Part shown: positions 42,063-52,600 of the stretch, one piece after another | How positions within the stretch are numbered: the stretch's first letter is position 1 | How the letters are laid out: every line of letters begins with the position of its first letter | DNA from: Lautropia dentalis | Lineage (GTDB): Bacteria; Pseudomonadota; Gammaproteobacteria; Burkholderiales; Burkholderiaceae_E | Reading direction: 5' to 3' | Assembly (NCBI RefSeq): GCF_003892345.1 | Contig: NZ_RRUE01000002.1 | Coordinates: forward strand, 1,226,667-1,290,666 | DNA length: 64,000 nucleotides | The notes under the pieces: model-generated | Told to the model about the DNA's origin: nothing | Database searches by the model: none | The model's input: only the letters and a program-made list of their open reading frames with translations | Translations under genes and position numbers: made by a program

Positions 42063-42722
42063 CTATCCGCGCCCGGCCGCCGCCACCAGCGCCCGCGCCG
42101 CCGCTCCCACATCGCCCTGCCCGAACAGGGATCCGATCACGGCAGCGGCATCGGCCCCGGCTGCCAGTACCGTGCCGATATTGCCTGCATCGATCCCCCC
42201 GATGCCCACCAGCGGCAGTCCCAGTTGCAATGCGCGCACCTGACCGAACAGGTCCAGCGATGCCCGCCGCGCCAGCGGCTTGGTCCCCGAGGCAAACAGC
42301 GCTCCGAACGCCAGATAATCGGCCACCGGCGCCAGTGCCTGCGCCCGCGCCACACTGGCATAGCACGACACGCCGATCAGTGCTTCCGGCCCCAGCGCCC
42401 GGCGGGCTTCGGCAATGTCGCCATCGTCCTCGCCCAGATGCACGGCCCCGATGCCCAGGGCCGCGGCCAGCGGCCAGTCATCGTTGACGATCAGCAGTGC
42501 ATCGTGCTGCGCACACAGGGCCTTCAGCGCCTGCAGCTGCTCGCGCCGTTGCGTCGCCGGGGCGTGCTTCTGCCGGTACTGCATGATCCTGATGCCGGCC
42601 TCCAGCGCTGCCGCCACATCCTGCAGCAGCCGGGCCGTGTCGGGCTGCTCGGCCGTGATGCCATACACACCATGGATGCGCGCACGCAGCGGGGAAGGGG
42701 GGAATGAAGGGGCAGTGGTCAC
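42063..42722 (-). CDS. thiE: thiamine-phosphate synthase
   Basis: 219 residues. Joins the hydroxymethylpyrimidine and thiazole phosphates to form thiamine phosphate, the substrate of ThiL (26576). Motifs: GVYGITAE, IMQYRQKH, LLIVNDDWPLAAALGIGAVHLGEDD (shown over two conserved blocks), GVSCYAS, FGALFASGTKP and GIGGIDAGNIGTVLAAGADA. It lies alone between the pilin accessory gene and pilG, convergent with the former. The 216-bp gap at 41847-42062 shows nothing. Confidence 0.93.
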   Translation of the reverse strand: MTTAPSFPPSPLRARIHGVYGITAEQPDTARLLQDVAAALEAGIRIMQYRQKHAPATQRREQLQALKALCAQHDALLIVNDDWPLAAALGIGAVHLGEDDGDIAEARRALGPEALIGVSCYASVARAQALAPVADYLAFGALFASGTKPLARRASLDLFGQVRALQLGLPLVGIGGIDAGNIGTVLAAGADAAAVIGSLFGQGDVGAAARALVAAAGRG

Positions 42723-42977
42723 TGGATTTTCCGGAATGGGGAGTACGTGGGGAATGAACGCATCTTAGCCTGTATCAACATACATCGCACCCACTGCATC
42801 CAGGCATTCACCCGTCCACACCAGACAGCGCGAAATCCACACCGTCAACCACTGGTCCGGCACCATGGCGGGCTCGTCGGAGATGGGGCGCGGCCCGTGA
42901 CATTCTTCCCTTTAATAGCCGGAAGTGACCGATGAGCCGTCCGCCATGGGTCTGTGAACTGTACTTGAGGGCAGGAA

Positions 42978-43403
42978 ATGAACGGCAGCAACAGTATCGC
43001 CGGCTTGACGGTGATGGTGATCGACGACAGCAACACCATCCGTCGCAGTGCGGAGATCTTTCTGAAACAGGCCGGCTGCGTGGTGGTGCTGGCCGAGAAT
43101 GGTTTCGATGCACTGGCCAAATTGTCCGATCACGGGCCGGACATCGTCTTCTGCGATGTGCTGATGCCGCGTCTGGACGGCTACCAGACATGCGCACTCA
43201 TCAAAAAGAGCCCGCGCTTTCGCAATACCCCGGTCATCATGCTCTCGAGCAAGGACGGTCTGTTCGACCGGGCCCGTGGCCGCCTGGTCGGTTCGGAAGA
43301 ATATCTGACCAAACCGTTCACGAAGGACAGCCTGCTCAAATGCGTGCAGGAGCACAGCCGCCGTTCCGAACCGGAGCTGGTCACGGCAACCATGCCCCAG
43401 TGA
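42978..43403 (+). CDS. pilG: twitching-motility response regulator PilG
   Basis: 141-residue stand-alone CheY-like receiver. Acidic pocket D16-D17, phospho-acceptor D60 (VFCDVLMPRLDG), and conserved Thr/Lys region (IMLSSKDG, EYLTKPFTKD). In Pseudomonas PilG promotes pilus extension and adenylate cyclase activation downstream of ChpA. It is first in pilG-H-I-J-chpA; pilH follows after 21 bp. Confidence 0.92.
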   Translation: MNGSNSIAGLTVMVIDDSNTIRRSAEIFLKQAGCVVVLAENGFDALAKLSDHGPDIVFCDVLMPRLDGYQTCALIKKSPRFRNTPVIMLSSKDGLFDRARGRLVGSEEYLTKPFTKDSLLKCVQEHSRRSEPELVTATMPQ

Positions 43404-43424
43404 GGGCAGGGGGGAGAAGACAGC

Positions 43425-43811
43425 ATGAACGCGCTGACTGCACGCAAGATTCTGATCGTTGACGATTCGCCCACCGAGCGCTTTTTCCTGGCCTCGGTGC
43501 TGGTGAAGGAAGGTTATGAGGTCATCACGGCCGAGAATGGTGATGAGGCGCTCGAAAAGGTCCAGGCAGAACGTCCGTCGGTGGTGATCATGGACGTGGT
43601 CATGCCCGGCAGGAGTGGCTTCCAGGCCACCCGCGCCATTGCCCGGGACCCTGCCATGAAGGATGTGCACGTCATCCTGTGTACCAGCAAGAACGCCGAG
43701 AGCGACCGGATCTGGGGCCTGCGCCAGGGCGCACGCGACTACATCGTCAAGCCGGTGGAGCCGGACGTGCTGCTCTCGAAGATCTCCAGCCTGGCCATGG
43801 AGGAGCAGTGA
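43425..43811 (+). CDS. pilH: twitching-motility response regulator PilH
   Basis: 128-residue receiver with D13-D14 (ILIVDDSPTERF), D57 (VVIMDVVMPGRSG) and K109-type Lys (DYIVKPVEPD). It acts as phosphate sink or retraction regulator opposite PilG. The motif VVMPGRSGFQATRAI is typical of PilH. pilI begins one base after its stop. Confidence 0.92.
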   Translation: MNALTARKILIVDDSPTERFFLASVLVKEGYEVITAENGDEALEKVQAERPSVVIMDVVMPGRSGFQATRAIARDPAMKDVHVILCTSKNAESDRIWGLRQGARDYIVKPVEPDVLLSKISSLAMEEQ

Positions 43812-43812
43812 C

Positions 43813-44346
43813 ATGAGCGTGACCGAAGCCGTGGGCCATGCCCAGCATGCCGCGCAGACGGCCGGTACGGCTGCACCGCAGTCTGCCGCGGGCAGTTCCG
43901 CCTCATCCTCGCATCTGGCCCTGATGGTGGGTGAGGACCGCTATCTGGTCGATCTGGCCGAGGCCGGCGAGATCGTGCCGGTGCCACCGTCGTCGATCCA
44001 GCAGGTGCCGCTGACCCGCGACTGGTTCCTCGGTGTGGTGAACGTGCGCGGTGCGCTCTTCACGGTGGTCGATCTGGCCCGTTTCATGGGTGGCAGCTTC
44101 ACGCCACTCTCCAAGGAGTCGCGCCTGCTGACGATGTCGCCGGCCCTGGCCTTCAATGCCACGCTGGTCGTGACCCGCATGCTCGGCCTGCGCAACAGCG
44201 CCACCATGACGCCGCTCGACGAAAAGCCCGCCCTCGACAAGCCGTGGCTGACCGAGCTTTACCGCGACGGTGAAGGGCAGATCTGGCGCCGCCTGAATCT
44301 TTCCAAACTGGTTGCAGCTTCTGCCTTCCTGATGGTGGGCCGCTGA
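43813..44346 (+). CDS. pilI: CheW-like coupling protein PilI
   Basis: 177 residues. Couples the receptor PilJ to the kinase ChpA. The CheW fold is visible from about residue 36: [40 protein letters not shown] and the late [18 protein letters not shown]. The ATG follows the pilH stop after one base. The N-terminal 30 residues are Ala/Ser-rich. Confidence 0.9.
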   Translation: MSVTEAVGHAQHAAQTAGTAAPQSAAGSSASSSHLALMVGEDRYLVDLAEAGEIVPVPPSSIQQVPLTRDWFLGVVNVRGALFTVVDLARFMGGSFTPLSKESRLLTMSPALAFNATLVVTRMLGLRNSATMTPLDEKPALDKPWLTELYRDGEGQIWRRLNLSKLVAASAFLMVGR

Positions 44347-44366
44347 CAAGAACAAGGATAGGGGAA

Positions 44367-46541
44367 ATGTCCGCTTTGACCTCGTCACCGGTGTCTGCAG
44401 GCGCCACGCCGGCCAACGGCCCGACACCATCATCGTCCCAGGCAACCAGAGCCGCACACGCCCGCGCGCGTGTGCGGCCCACGCCCCTGCTGGGCCGGCT
44501 GAACCTGAAGGCCCAGTCGGTCATTCTGCTGGGTGCGCTGGCAGCGACCGTGGGGGTGGCCGTGTCGCTGAGCGTCTACGAGCGCCAGCAGGACCGTACC
44601 CAGGCCATGCAGAACGAGGTGGTGGGCGACACGCTGATGCACTCGCAGCGCCTGGCCAAGGCGGCCAACATGGCGGTGCGCGGCAACGTGCAGGCCTATG
44701 GCCAGCTCACCAGCAGCCGCGATTATCTGTCGGGTGCCGTGAGCGCGCTGGAAAATGGCGGTGACGTGGGGCGTTTCCATGTGCCGCCGCTGCCCGACAA
44801 ACTGGATGCCGAGGCACGCCGTTTCGGGACGGCCTGGGCCGATGTGTCGCCATCGGTGGATTCCCTGATCGAATACCAGCCCGTGCTGGTGCGCTTTGCC
44901 GAACTGGTCAATGAGATCTCGGCCGTGGACCGGGACCTGCGCGCCGCCCAGCATGCGGCCGCGGCCAATCTGCGCGAGGGCAGCAGCAGTGTGCCCGACC
45001 AGTTGCTGTTTGCCAGACTCAGCAGCCAGCGTCGCACCATCATGGGGGAAATCCTGCGCATGCATGGCAACGGCGCCTACGACGGACGTGATGCCGTGGC
45101 GCTGGCCGATGCCATCGAGAATTTCGCCGTGACCGTGGAAACGGCGCTGAACGGGGATTTCTCGCGCCAGACCAGTGCCATCCGCAATGCCGAGGCGCGC
45201 GAGGGGCTGCGCAGGGCACAGCCGCTGGCCAACCAGTTCGTGAAGCTGGCGCTGGAGGCGCAAAAAGCGCTGCCCGCCCTGCAGCAGGCCCGCCATGCGG
45301 GGCTGGACGTATTCAACAAGAGCGATGAGCTGACGCAGACCGCCAATGCGCTGCGTTCGATGCTGGTGGAAGGGCGCAATGTGCAGTCGTCGGTACAGTG
45401 GGCCATTCTGGGCTTTGCCTCGGCGGCCGTGCTGTCGCTGCTGCTGCTGTGCAAGGCCTATTACGACGACTCCAAGCTGCAGGCCGACCGCTCGATCGAC
45501 AAGCGTCTGGAGGCCGAGCGTCTGGAGCAGGAAGCCAGCCGCATCAACGACCAGAACCAGGCCGCCATTCTGCGCCTGATGAATGAGCTGCAGAAAGTGG
45601 CCGACGGCGACCTCACCGTGCAGGCCACCGTGTCCGACGACATCACCGGTGCCATTGCCGACTCCATCAACTACACGGTGGAAGAGCTGCGCAGCTTGGT
45701 GGGCCGGATCAACCGCACCGCGGCCGCCGTCGCCGAGGCGTCGGCCAGTGCGCAGGTGACGGCCTCGCACCTGCAGGCCGTGAGCGAGCAACAGTCGCGC
45801 GAAATCCGTGAAACCGGCGAGGCCGTGCTGAACATGGCCGCGCAGATCAAGCAGGTCTCGGCCTCTGCCTCGGAATCGGCCGAGGTGGCCCGCCAGTCGC
45901 TGTCGGCCGCCAGCCGTGGCCGCGATGCGGTGCAGAACGCCATTGCCGGCATGGGCGGCATTCGCGAGCAGATCCAGGACACCGCCAAACGCATCAAGCG
46001 GCTGGGTGAATCCAGCCAGGAAATCGGCGAGATCGTGGAGCTGATTTCCAACATCACCGAACAGACCAACGTGCTGGCCCTGAACGCCGCCATTCAGGCC
46101 GCATCGGCCGGGGAGGCCGGTCGCGGCTTCACGGTGGTGGCCGAAGAGGTGCAGCGCCTGGCCGAGCGTTCGGCCGAGGCGACCCGGCAGATTTCCGCGC
46201 TGGTCAAGGCCATCCAGACCGACACGCACGACGCCGTGGCCGCCATGGAACGCAGCACGCAGGGTGTGGTGCGCGGGGCCAAGCTGTCGGATGAGGCCGG
46301 CATGGCGCTGATCGGCATCGGTCAGGTGTCGCAGGAACTGGCCGATCTGATCATGCGCATCTCGCGCACCACCGAAAACCAGGCCGCCTCGGCCTCGTCG
46401 GTGGCGCAGAGCATCCAGCGCATTCTGCTGGTCAACAGCCAGACCAACGAAGGCACGCAACAGACGGCGGGCTCGATTCTGCAGCTCTCGGAACTGGCGC
46501 GTGAACTCAAGAATTCGGTGGCCCGCTTCCGGGTGGGTTGA
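44367..46541 (+). CDS. pilJ: methyl-accepting chemoreceptor PilJ
   Basis: 724-residue membrane receptor of the Pil-Chp system. First helix about 53-72 ([19 protein letters not shown]), a periplasmic all-helical PilJ sensor region (about 75-340, TyrSer-type four-helix pattern), second helix about 344-365 ([17 protein letters not shown]), a HAMP-like stretch ([15 protein letters not shown]), and a C-terminal signalling hairpin with [20 protein letters not shown] as the kinase-binding tip. In Pseudomonas it senses pilin state. Methylation genes (pilK/chpB) are not in this window. Confidence 0.93.
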   Translation: MSALTSSPVSAGATPANGPTPSSSQATRAAHARARVRPTPLLGRLNLKAQSVILLGALAATVGVAVSLSVYERQQDRTQAMQNEVVGDTLMHSQRLAKAANMAVRGNVQAYGQLTSSRDYLSGAVSALENGGDVGRFHVPPLPDKLDAEARRFGTAWADVSPSVDSLIEYQPVLVRFAELVNEISAVDRDLRAAQHAAAANLREGSSSVPDQLLFARLSSQRRTIMGEILRMHGNGAYDGRDAVALADAIENFAVTVETALNGDFSRQTSAIRNAEAREGLRRAQPLANQFVKLALEAQKALPALQQARHAGLDVFNKSDELTQTANALRSMLVEGRNVQSSVQWAILGFASAAVLSLLLLCKAYYDDSKLQADRSIDKRLEAERLEQEASRINDQNQAAILRLMNELQKVADGDLTVQATVSDDITGAIADSINYTVEELRSLVGRINRTAAAVAEASASAQVTASHLQAVSEQQSREIRETGEAVLNMAAQIKQVSASASESAEVARQSLSAASRGRDAVQNAIAGMGGIREQIQDTAKRIKRLGESSQEIGEIVELISNITEQTNVLALNAAIQAASAGEAGRGFTVVAEEVQRLAERSAEATRQISALVKAIQTDTHDAVAAMERSTQGVVRGAKLSDEAGMALIGIGQVSQELADLIMRISRTTENQAASASSVAQSIQRILLVNSQTNEGTQQTAGSILQLSELARELKNSVARFRVG

Positions 46542-46609
46542 GAAATGCAGGACCAGCGCCTTTCCGGATGGGCCGGCGGCGCACAGTTTGATTGGAAAAG
46601 GGTGACCGG

Positions 46610-49600
46610 GTGGAACACAGCAACAACATTGACATGATGACCCTGTCCTGGACGGTGCCAGAGATCCGGGAATCGCTGCAGCATGTTGCGCAGGCACTGG
46701 ATGAGCTGCTGGCCAGCCCGCACAGCCAGGACGCCATCAAGCGTGCACGCCTGCATCTGCACCAGACGCACGGGGCGCTGCAGGTGGCCGACCTGCCGGG
46801 CGTGACCATGCTGACCGACGAGGCCGAGCAGGTGATGATGGCCTTCGAGGCCGGTACCGTACATCCGGATGCGCAGAACATCGCCACGCTCAAGCAGGTG
46901 CTGCGCGCCGTGGTCGAATATCTGGAGGACATGCAGGCCAGCGGCGTGATGGTGCCGGCGCTGGTGCTGTATCCGTATTACCGCGATCTGGTCGGGGTGC
47001 GCAAGGTGCTGCAGCCCGACCCGACCGTGCTGTTCGACATCGATCTGGACCGCTCGCTGCCGGCTGCCGTGCGTGCGCAGCTCTCCAACGCCCCCGACCG
47101 CGAGGAGCGTGCCCAGCACGCGGCGCGTTATTTCGAGCGTGCACTGCCGGCGCTGATTCGTGGTGAAAACGTGGTGGCGGCCGTCGATGCCCTGCACGAA
47201 GCCATGGCCCGCCTGCTGCGTTACCAGCCGCATGCAGGTGCACGCCTGTTCTACTGGCTGTCGTATGCACTGATCGACGGCATCAAACATGGTGCCCTGA
47301 AGGTCGACCTGGCCACCCGCCGGGCCGTGGGGCGCATCAACATCCAGAACCGCCACTTGTTCACCGGACAGGCCGAGGTGCCGGCCCAGTTCATCAAGGA
47401 ACTGCTCCTGCTGCTGGCCCAGGCCGGTGCGGGCTCGCCGGCCATCGACGAGGTGCGCCGGCATTTCCATCTGGACGTGCTGGTGCCCGCCGGTTACGAC
47501 CGGCCGCGTTACGGCCTGGCCGATCCGGGAACCCTGCACGCAGCCCGCGAGGCGCTGACGCAGATTCACCGTTCGTGGGAAAAGATTGCCGGCGGCACGC
47601 AGGGCGAAGAGCAGGCCTTTGCCGACGCCGTCACCACCCTGAACCGCGCGCTGGCCCAGACCCCTTACGCCGGGCTGGGCATGCTGGGCAGGACGCTGGC
47701 CACCATGCCGCAGGCGCTGGGCAGCGTGGAAGGGCGCGTGCGCGAAATGCTGGCCATCGAGGTGGCCACCGCCGTGCTGTTCATGGAAGAAGCGCTGGCC
47801 GGTGCGCTGCGTTCGAACCCGTCGTATGACGACCGGGCGCAGGAACTGGCCACCCGCATCAGCAGCCTGCTGGCCCATCCGGAGACGTTCGACCCCACGC
47901 CGCTGCCCTGGCTGGTGGCGCTGTCGAGCCAGGCGTCCGAACGGATGACCCAGTCGGCCTTCGTGGGTGAACTCAAGCACAACCTGAGCACCTGCGAACA
48001 GGCTCTGGACGATTATTTCCGGGATGAGACCGCCGTGTCGCGGCTGGAAGGTGTCGAACCGCTGCTGCTGGAAACGGCCGCCGTGTTCACGCTGCTGGAA
48101 TTTCGCGATGCCGCCACGGCCTGCCGCGACATCATCCGCCAGGTCGATGATGTGGTGCATGCCCGCGTGTCGCTGGACGATGCTCGCCGTCGTCGGCTGG
48201 CCGATGGCGTGAGTTCGGTGGGCTTCTTCGTCGAAACCCTGCTGCAGTCCGAAGGGCGTGCCCGCCGCTTCCGCTTCGATGAAGCCCGTGGCATGCTGTT
48301 CGAGGACATGTCGCTGCCGCTGGTGGCCGAAGAAACCGTGGCGGAAGAGGGCGTACCGGAAGGGCTGTCGCTGGCCGACGCCGCCGATGGTTCGCGCGCC
48401 GCGGCCGATCAGGCTGCGCCGGATACCTCTGCCGCCGATGCTGCGGCAGCCGATGCAGCCCTGGCGGTTGCCGCTGCCACGGAACCGGTTGCGCAGGCGC
48501 CAGCCGCCCGGATGACCGGTGTCACCGAAGATGCAGCGCCTGCCATGCATGGCATGGTTGCGGCAGAAATGACTGCTGCCGGGACTGTGGCCGCAGGTAC
48601 GGTTGCTGCAGGCCTGGTGGCCGAAGATGTGTTTGCTGCTGCGGCGGCAACGGATACTGCGGCCACTGTGCAGGTTCCCGCTGCTGCGGAAACCGCGGCA
48701 GAGCCCGCTCCGGTCGAATCCACCGAACCCGCACTGCCCGAAGGCGTGCTGGAAGACGGCAGCGTGGAACTGTCGCCCGACGAGGCCGAGCTGCACGAAA
48801 TCTTCATGATGGAAGCCACCGAGGTGCTGGATGCCATCGCCGAAAATCTGGTGATCGTGCGTCGCGCCCCGGATGACCGCGAGGCGATGACCACCATCCG
48901 CCGCGGTTTCCACACGCTCAAGGGCTCCAGCCGCATGGTGGGCCTCGATGCCTTCGGCGAAGCCGCCTGGGCCTTCGAGCAGATGATGAACCACTGGCTG
49001 GCCGAGGACAGGGACGGAACACCCGCCCTGTTCGAGTTGATCGGTGAGGGGGCCGACTTTTTCCGCCGCTGGGCCGAACAGCTGCAGGTGGCGCCGCGCC
49101 GCGTGCTGGATGCCAGCCTGCTGGTGGCCCGCTGCAACGCCTTCCCGGACAAGCCGGCCGCAGTGGAAAAATCCGCCGTCACCGAAAAACCGGCCGCTCC
49201 CCAGCCCGCCGTGGTACAACCTGCCGTTGCCCAGGAACCTGCGCCGGAGCAGGCCGATCTGCCCGTGGCAGAACAGGCCGACCTGTCCGCCCTTGGCATG
49301 GATGCGGCCGATCCGTTCGGCTCGGGCGACCTGTCGGTGGATGGCGCGCTGAACCCGGATGACGAATCCCTGCCCACGCTGGACCTCGACAACGCCCTGA
49401 ACCTGGGCGATGGCCCGTCCGGCGACCTGACGCTGGGTGATGCATCATCCATGTCGTTTGATGGCGAATCATCGGCAGAATTCGATGAGATTTCGCTGGA
49501 TTCCGACGTGCCGGCAGACATGCCTGTCGTGGCCAAGGACGACGGTTTCTCCAGCAGCCACAACTTCGCCCGTGTATCGCATGCGGCCGGAGAAGGGGAC

Positions 49601-52600
49601 GTGCGCCAGCAGCTCGAAGGCTTCCTCGATGAAGCCAGCGACTGGAAGGCCGACATGCTGCCGACCGATCTGGCCGAGCTGCACAGCGATCCGGTCCGCG
49701 CGCCCGAACCGAAGACAGAATCCGAAGAAGAATCCGGCGACGATGCCCTGTTCGGTGGTCCTGCATTCGACAGCGATGTGTCTTTCGATGCACCGCAATT
49801 TGGCAACGATGCCGCCTTCGATGATCCACGGTTCAGCAGCGATGCCTCCTTCGATGCGCCGCCGTTCGGCAGCGACGTGGCGTTCGATGGCATCATGTCG
49901 TTTGGTGGCGAACTGAAGCTGGATGAAACGGTGGACCAGGGGCTGGATGCTGGCCTGTCGTTCGGCAGTGACGCGCTGTCTGGCGAACCCGGCCTGTCTG
50001 CCGGCTGGCCCGACGCCGCGGCCGATGGCGACATCGAGAACATCCCGCTGCTGGACCTGGGTGGCGATACCCCGGCCGCAGACGCACCCGCCCTGTCGCA
50101 GTCGGCTGTGGCACCGGAGACGGCCGCCGCTGCGGCAGAACCTGCTGCCATTGCGCCGTCTGCGGTCGGGCCGACCGGCCAGGCAGCCATCGACGAGCCC
50201 GCCGCACCAGCGGAGCCTTCGGCTTTCGGGGCCGGTCTGCCAGAGGATCTGGCTGCCGAATTCGCGGCGGCGGGCCTCGACCCTTCGGCGCTCGATGCCG
50301 ACGTGCTGGACGTGCCGACACTGTCGATGGACGACGCGTTTGATGCAGATTCGTCCGGTCCGGAATCCGTGGCGACCGAAGCGGCAGCCACCGGGCCTGC
50401 CCATGCAGAATTTGCAGCCACTCAGCCGCTTGTGGCCGAAGCGCCCGCTGCACCGGAGCCCGTCGCTGCAGAACCTGCCATGGCGCCGACCGCTGCCGGG
50501 CAGGCCGACACGGCTGCTGTCCAGACATCGGCCACACCGGCCCAGCCCGCCTCTGGGGCGCACGAATCGCAGGTGCGCATCGGCGAGCGCCTGATCGATG
50601 CCGAGCTGTTCGAAATCTTCAACGCCGAGGCCGCCCAGTCGCGTGTTCGCATGAACGAGGACTGGTCCAGCTGGCAGGCGTCGGATGCGCTGCGCGCGCC
50701 GGAGTCGCTGGTGCGCACGCTGCACACGCTGGTGGGCACGACCCGTCACGTGGGGCTGGTGCAGGTGCGTGGCATTGCTGCCTCGCTGGAAAAACTGCTG
50801 CTCAAGCAGCGCGAAACCTCCGTCGAACTGCCAGAGGCCATGAAGGCCAGCATGCAGGCCGCCATCGGCGTGGTCGACCGGATGCTGGGCGAATTTGCCG
50901 CGCGCATCGAGCCGGCGGCCGATCCGGAAACCGCCGCCCGCATGGAAGCCCTGCTGGCTGGCTGGGATGCGGAAATCGCTGCCGCGGCCCAGCCGCAGAA
51001 ACCGGCTGCACCGGCCGAGGAAAAACCGCGCGAAATGCGCGGCGAGGATCTGCTGAAGAAAGCCGCCGAGGTGCTCGGTGCCGCCCGCCGCGAGGCCCAG
51101 GAAAAACGCGATCCGCTGGCCGGTCTGGTGGACGAGATCGATCCGGATCTGGGCCCTGTGTTCTTCGAGGAGGCCGAAGAGCTGATGCCGCAGGTGGACA
51201 ACAACCTGCGCGAATGGCGCGAGCGTCCGGCCGACGGGTCGATGCCTGCGGCGCTGATGCGCCTGTTCCACACCATCAAGGGCAGTGCCCGGATGGCTGG
51301 CGCCATGCGCTTCGGCCAGATGATTCACGAGCTGGAAACGCAGGTCGAGGAAGCGCTGGCCCAGCCGCCGGTGCAGCCCGCTACCATCGAGGCCGTGCTG
51401 TCGGGGTACGACCAGGCGGTATCGGCCTATGAGGTGATGCTGCATCCGGAACTGGCCGAGCAGCGCGCAGCCGAGGCCGGCACGCTGAAGCAGCAGTGCA
51501 GCGCTGCGGCGGGTGCTGCACATGCCGTCATGGATGACGGCGCAGACGCATCGGCCACCGCCGCATCGCCGGCCGCTGCTGTGGGAGCTGCCGGTGAGGC
51601 GCCAGCAACGGGCGAGGCCGTGCCGGTCTGCGCCCAGGCAGCCGCAGCGGCGGCCAAGGCGGCGGCGGCCAGGGCTGCCGTGGAAGCGGCCGCGGCCCGT
51701 ACGGCCGATGAGCATCAGCTCGCCGAGACGGGTACCGGTGCGCTGCCCGATGCCGTCATGGCCGGTGCCGCTGCCAACCCGGCGGCTGCTGCCCAGCACG
51801 TCATCCGCGTGCGTGCCGACCTGCTCGACCGCATGGTGGCCGAGGCCGGCGAGGTGGCCATTGCCCGGGCGCGGCTGGACAGCGAGATGAGCCTGATCCG
51901 TTCGGCCATCAACGAGCTGACGGAAAACGTCAACCGCCTGCGCCTGCAGCTGCGCGAAATCGAGATTCAGGCCGACAACCAGATCCAGGCCAAGATCGCC
52001 CACTCCAACGAAACGGAAACCGAATTCGACCCGCTCGAATTCGACCGCTACACCCGCTTCCAGGAAGTGACGCGGATGCTGGCCGAGTCGGTCAACGACG
52101 TATCCACCGTGCAGCAGAACGCGCTGCGTGCGCTGGATGCCGCCATGCAGGACCTGGCACGTCAGGGGCAGGTGAGCCGCAGTCTGCAGCAGAGCCTGAT
52201 GCGGGTGCGGATGGTGGCGTTTTCCACCATCAACGACCGTCTCTACCGCGTGGTGCGTCAGGCCGGCAAGGACACCGGCAAGCGCGTGACCCTGGAAATC
52301 AAGGGGGGCCAGGCCGAAATCGACCGCAACGTGCTGGACCGCATGGCCGGCCCGATCGAACACATCCTGCGCAACTCGGTGGCGCATGGGGTGGAAGATG
52401 CGGCACGCCGCGCCACCGTGGGAAAGCCTGAAGTGGGCGAACTCACCATCGAGGTGTCGCAGGATGGCAACGAGGTCATCATGCGCTTCCTCGATGACGG
52501 GGCCGGCCTGGATTATCCGCGCATCGAGGCCCGGGCGCGCGAGCGTGGCCTGATCGCCCCCGAGCATCAGCCCACCGAACGTGAACTGGCGCAGATGATT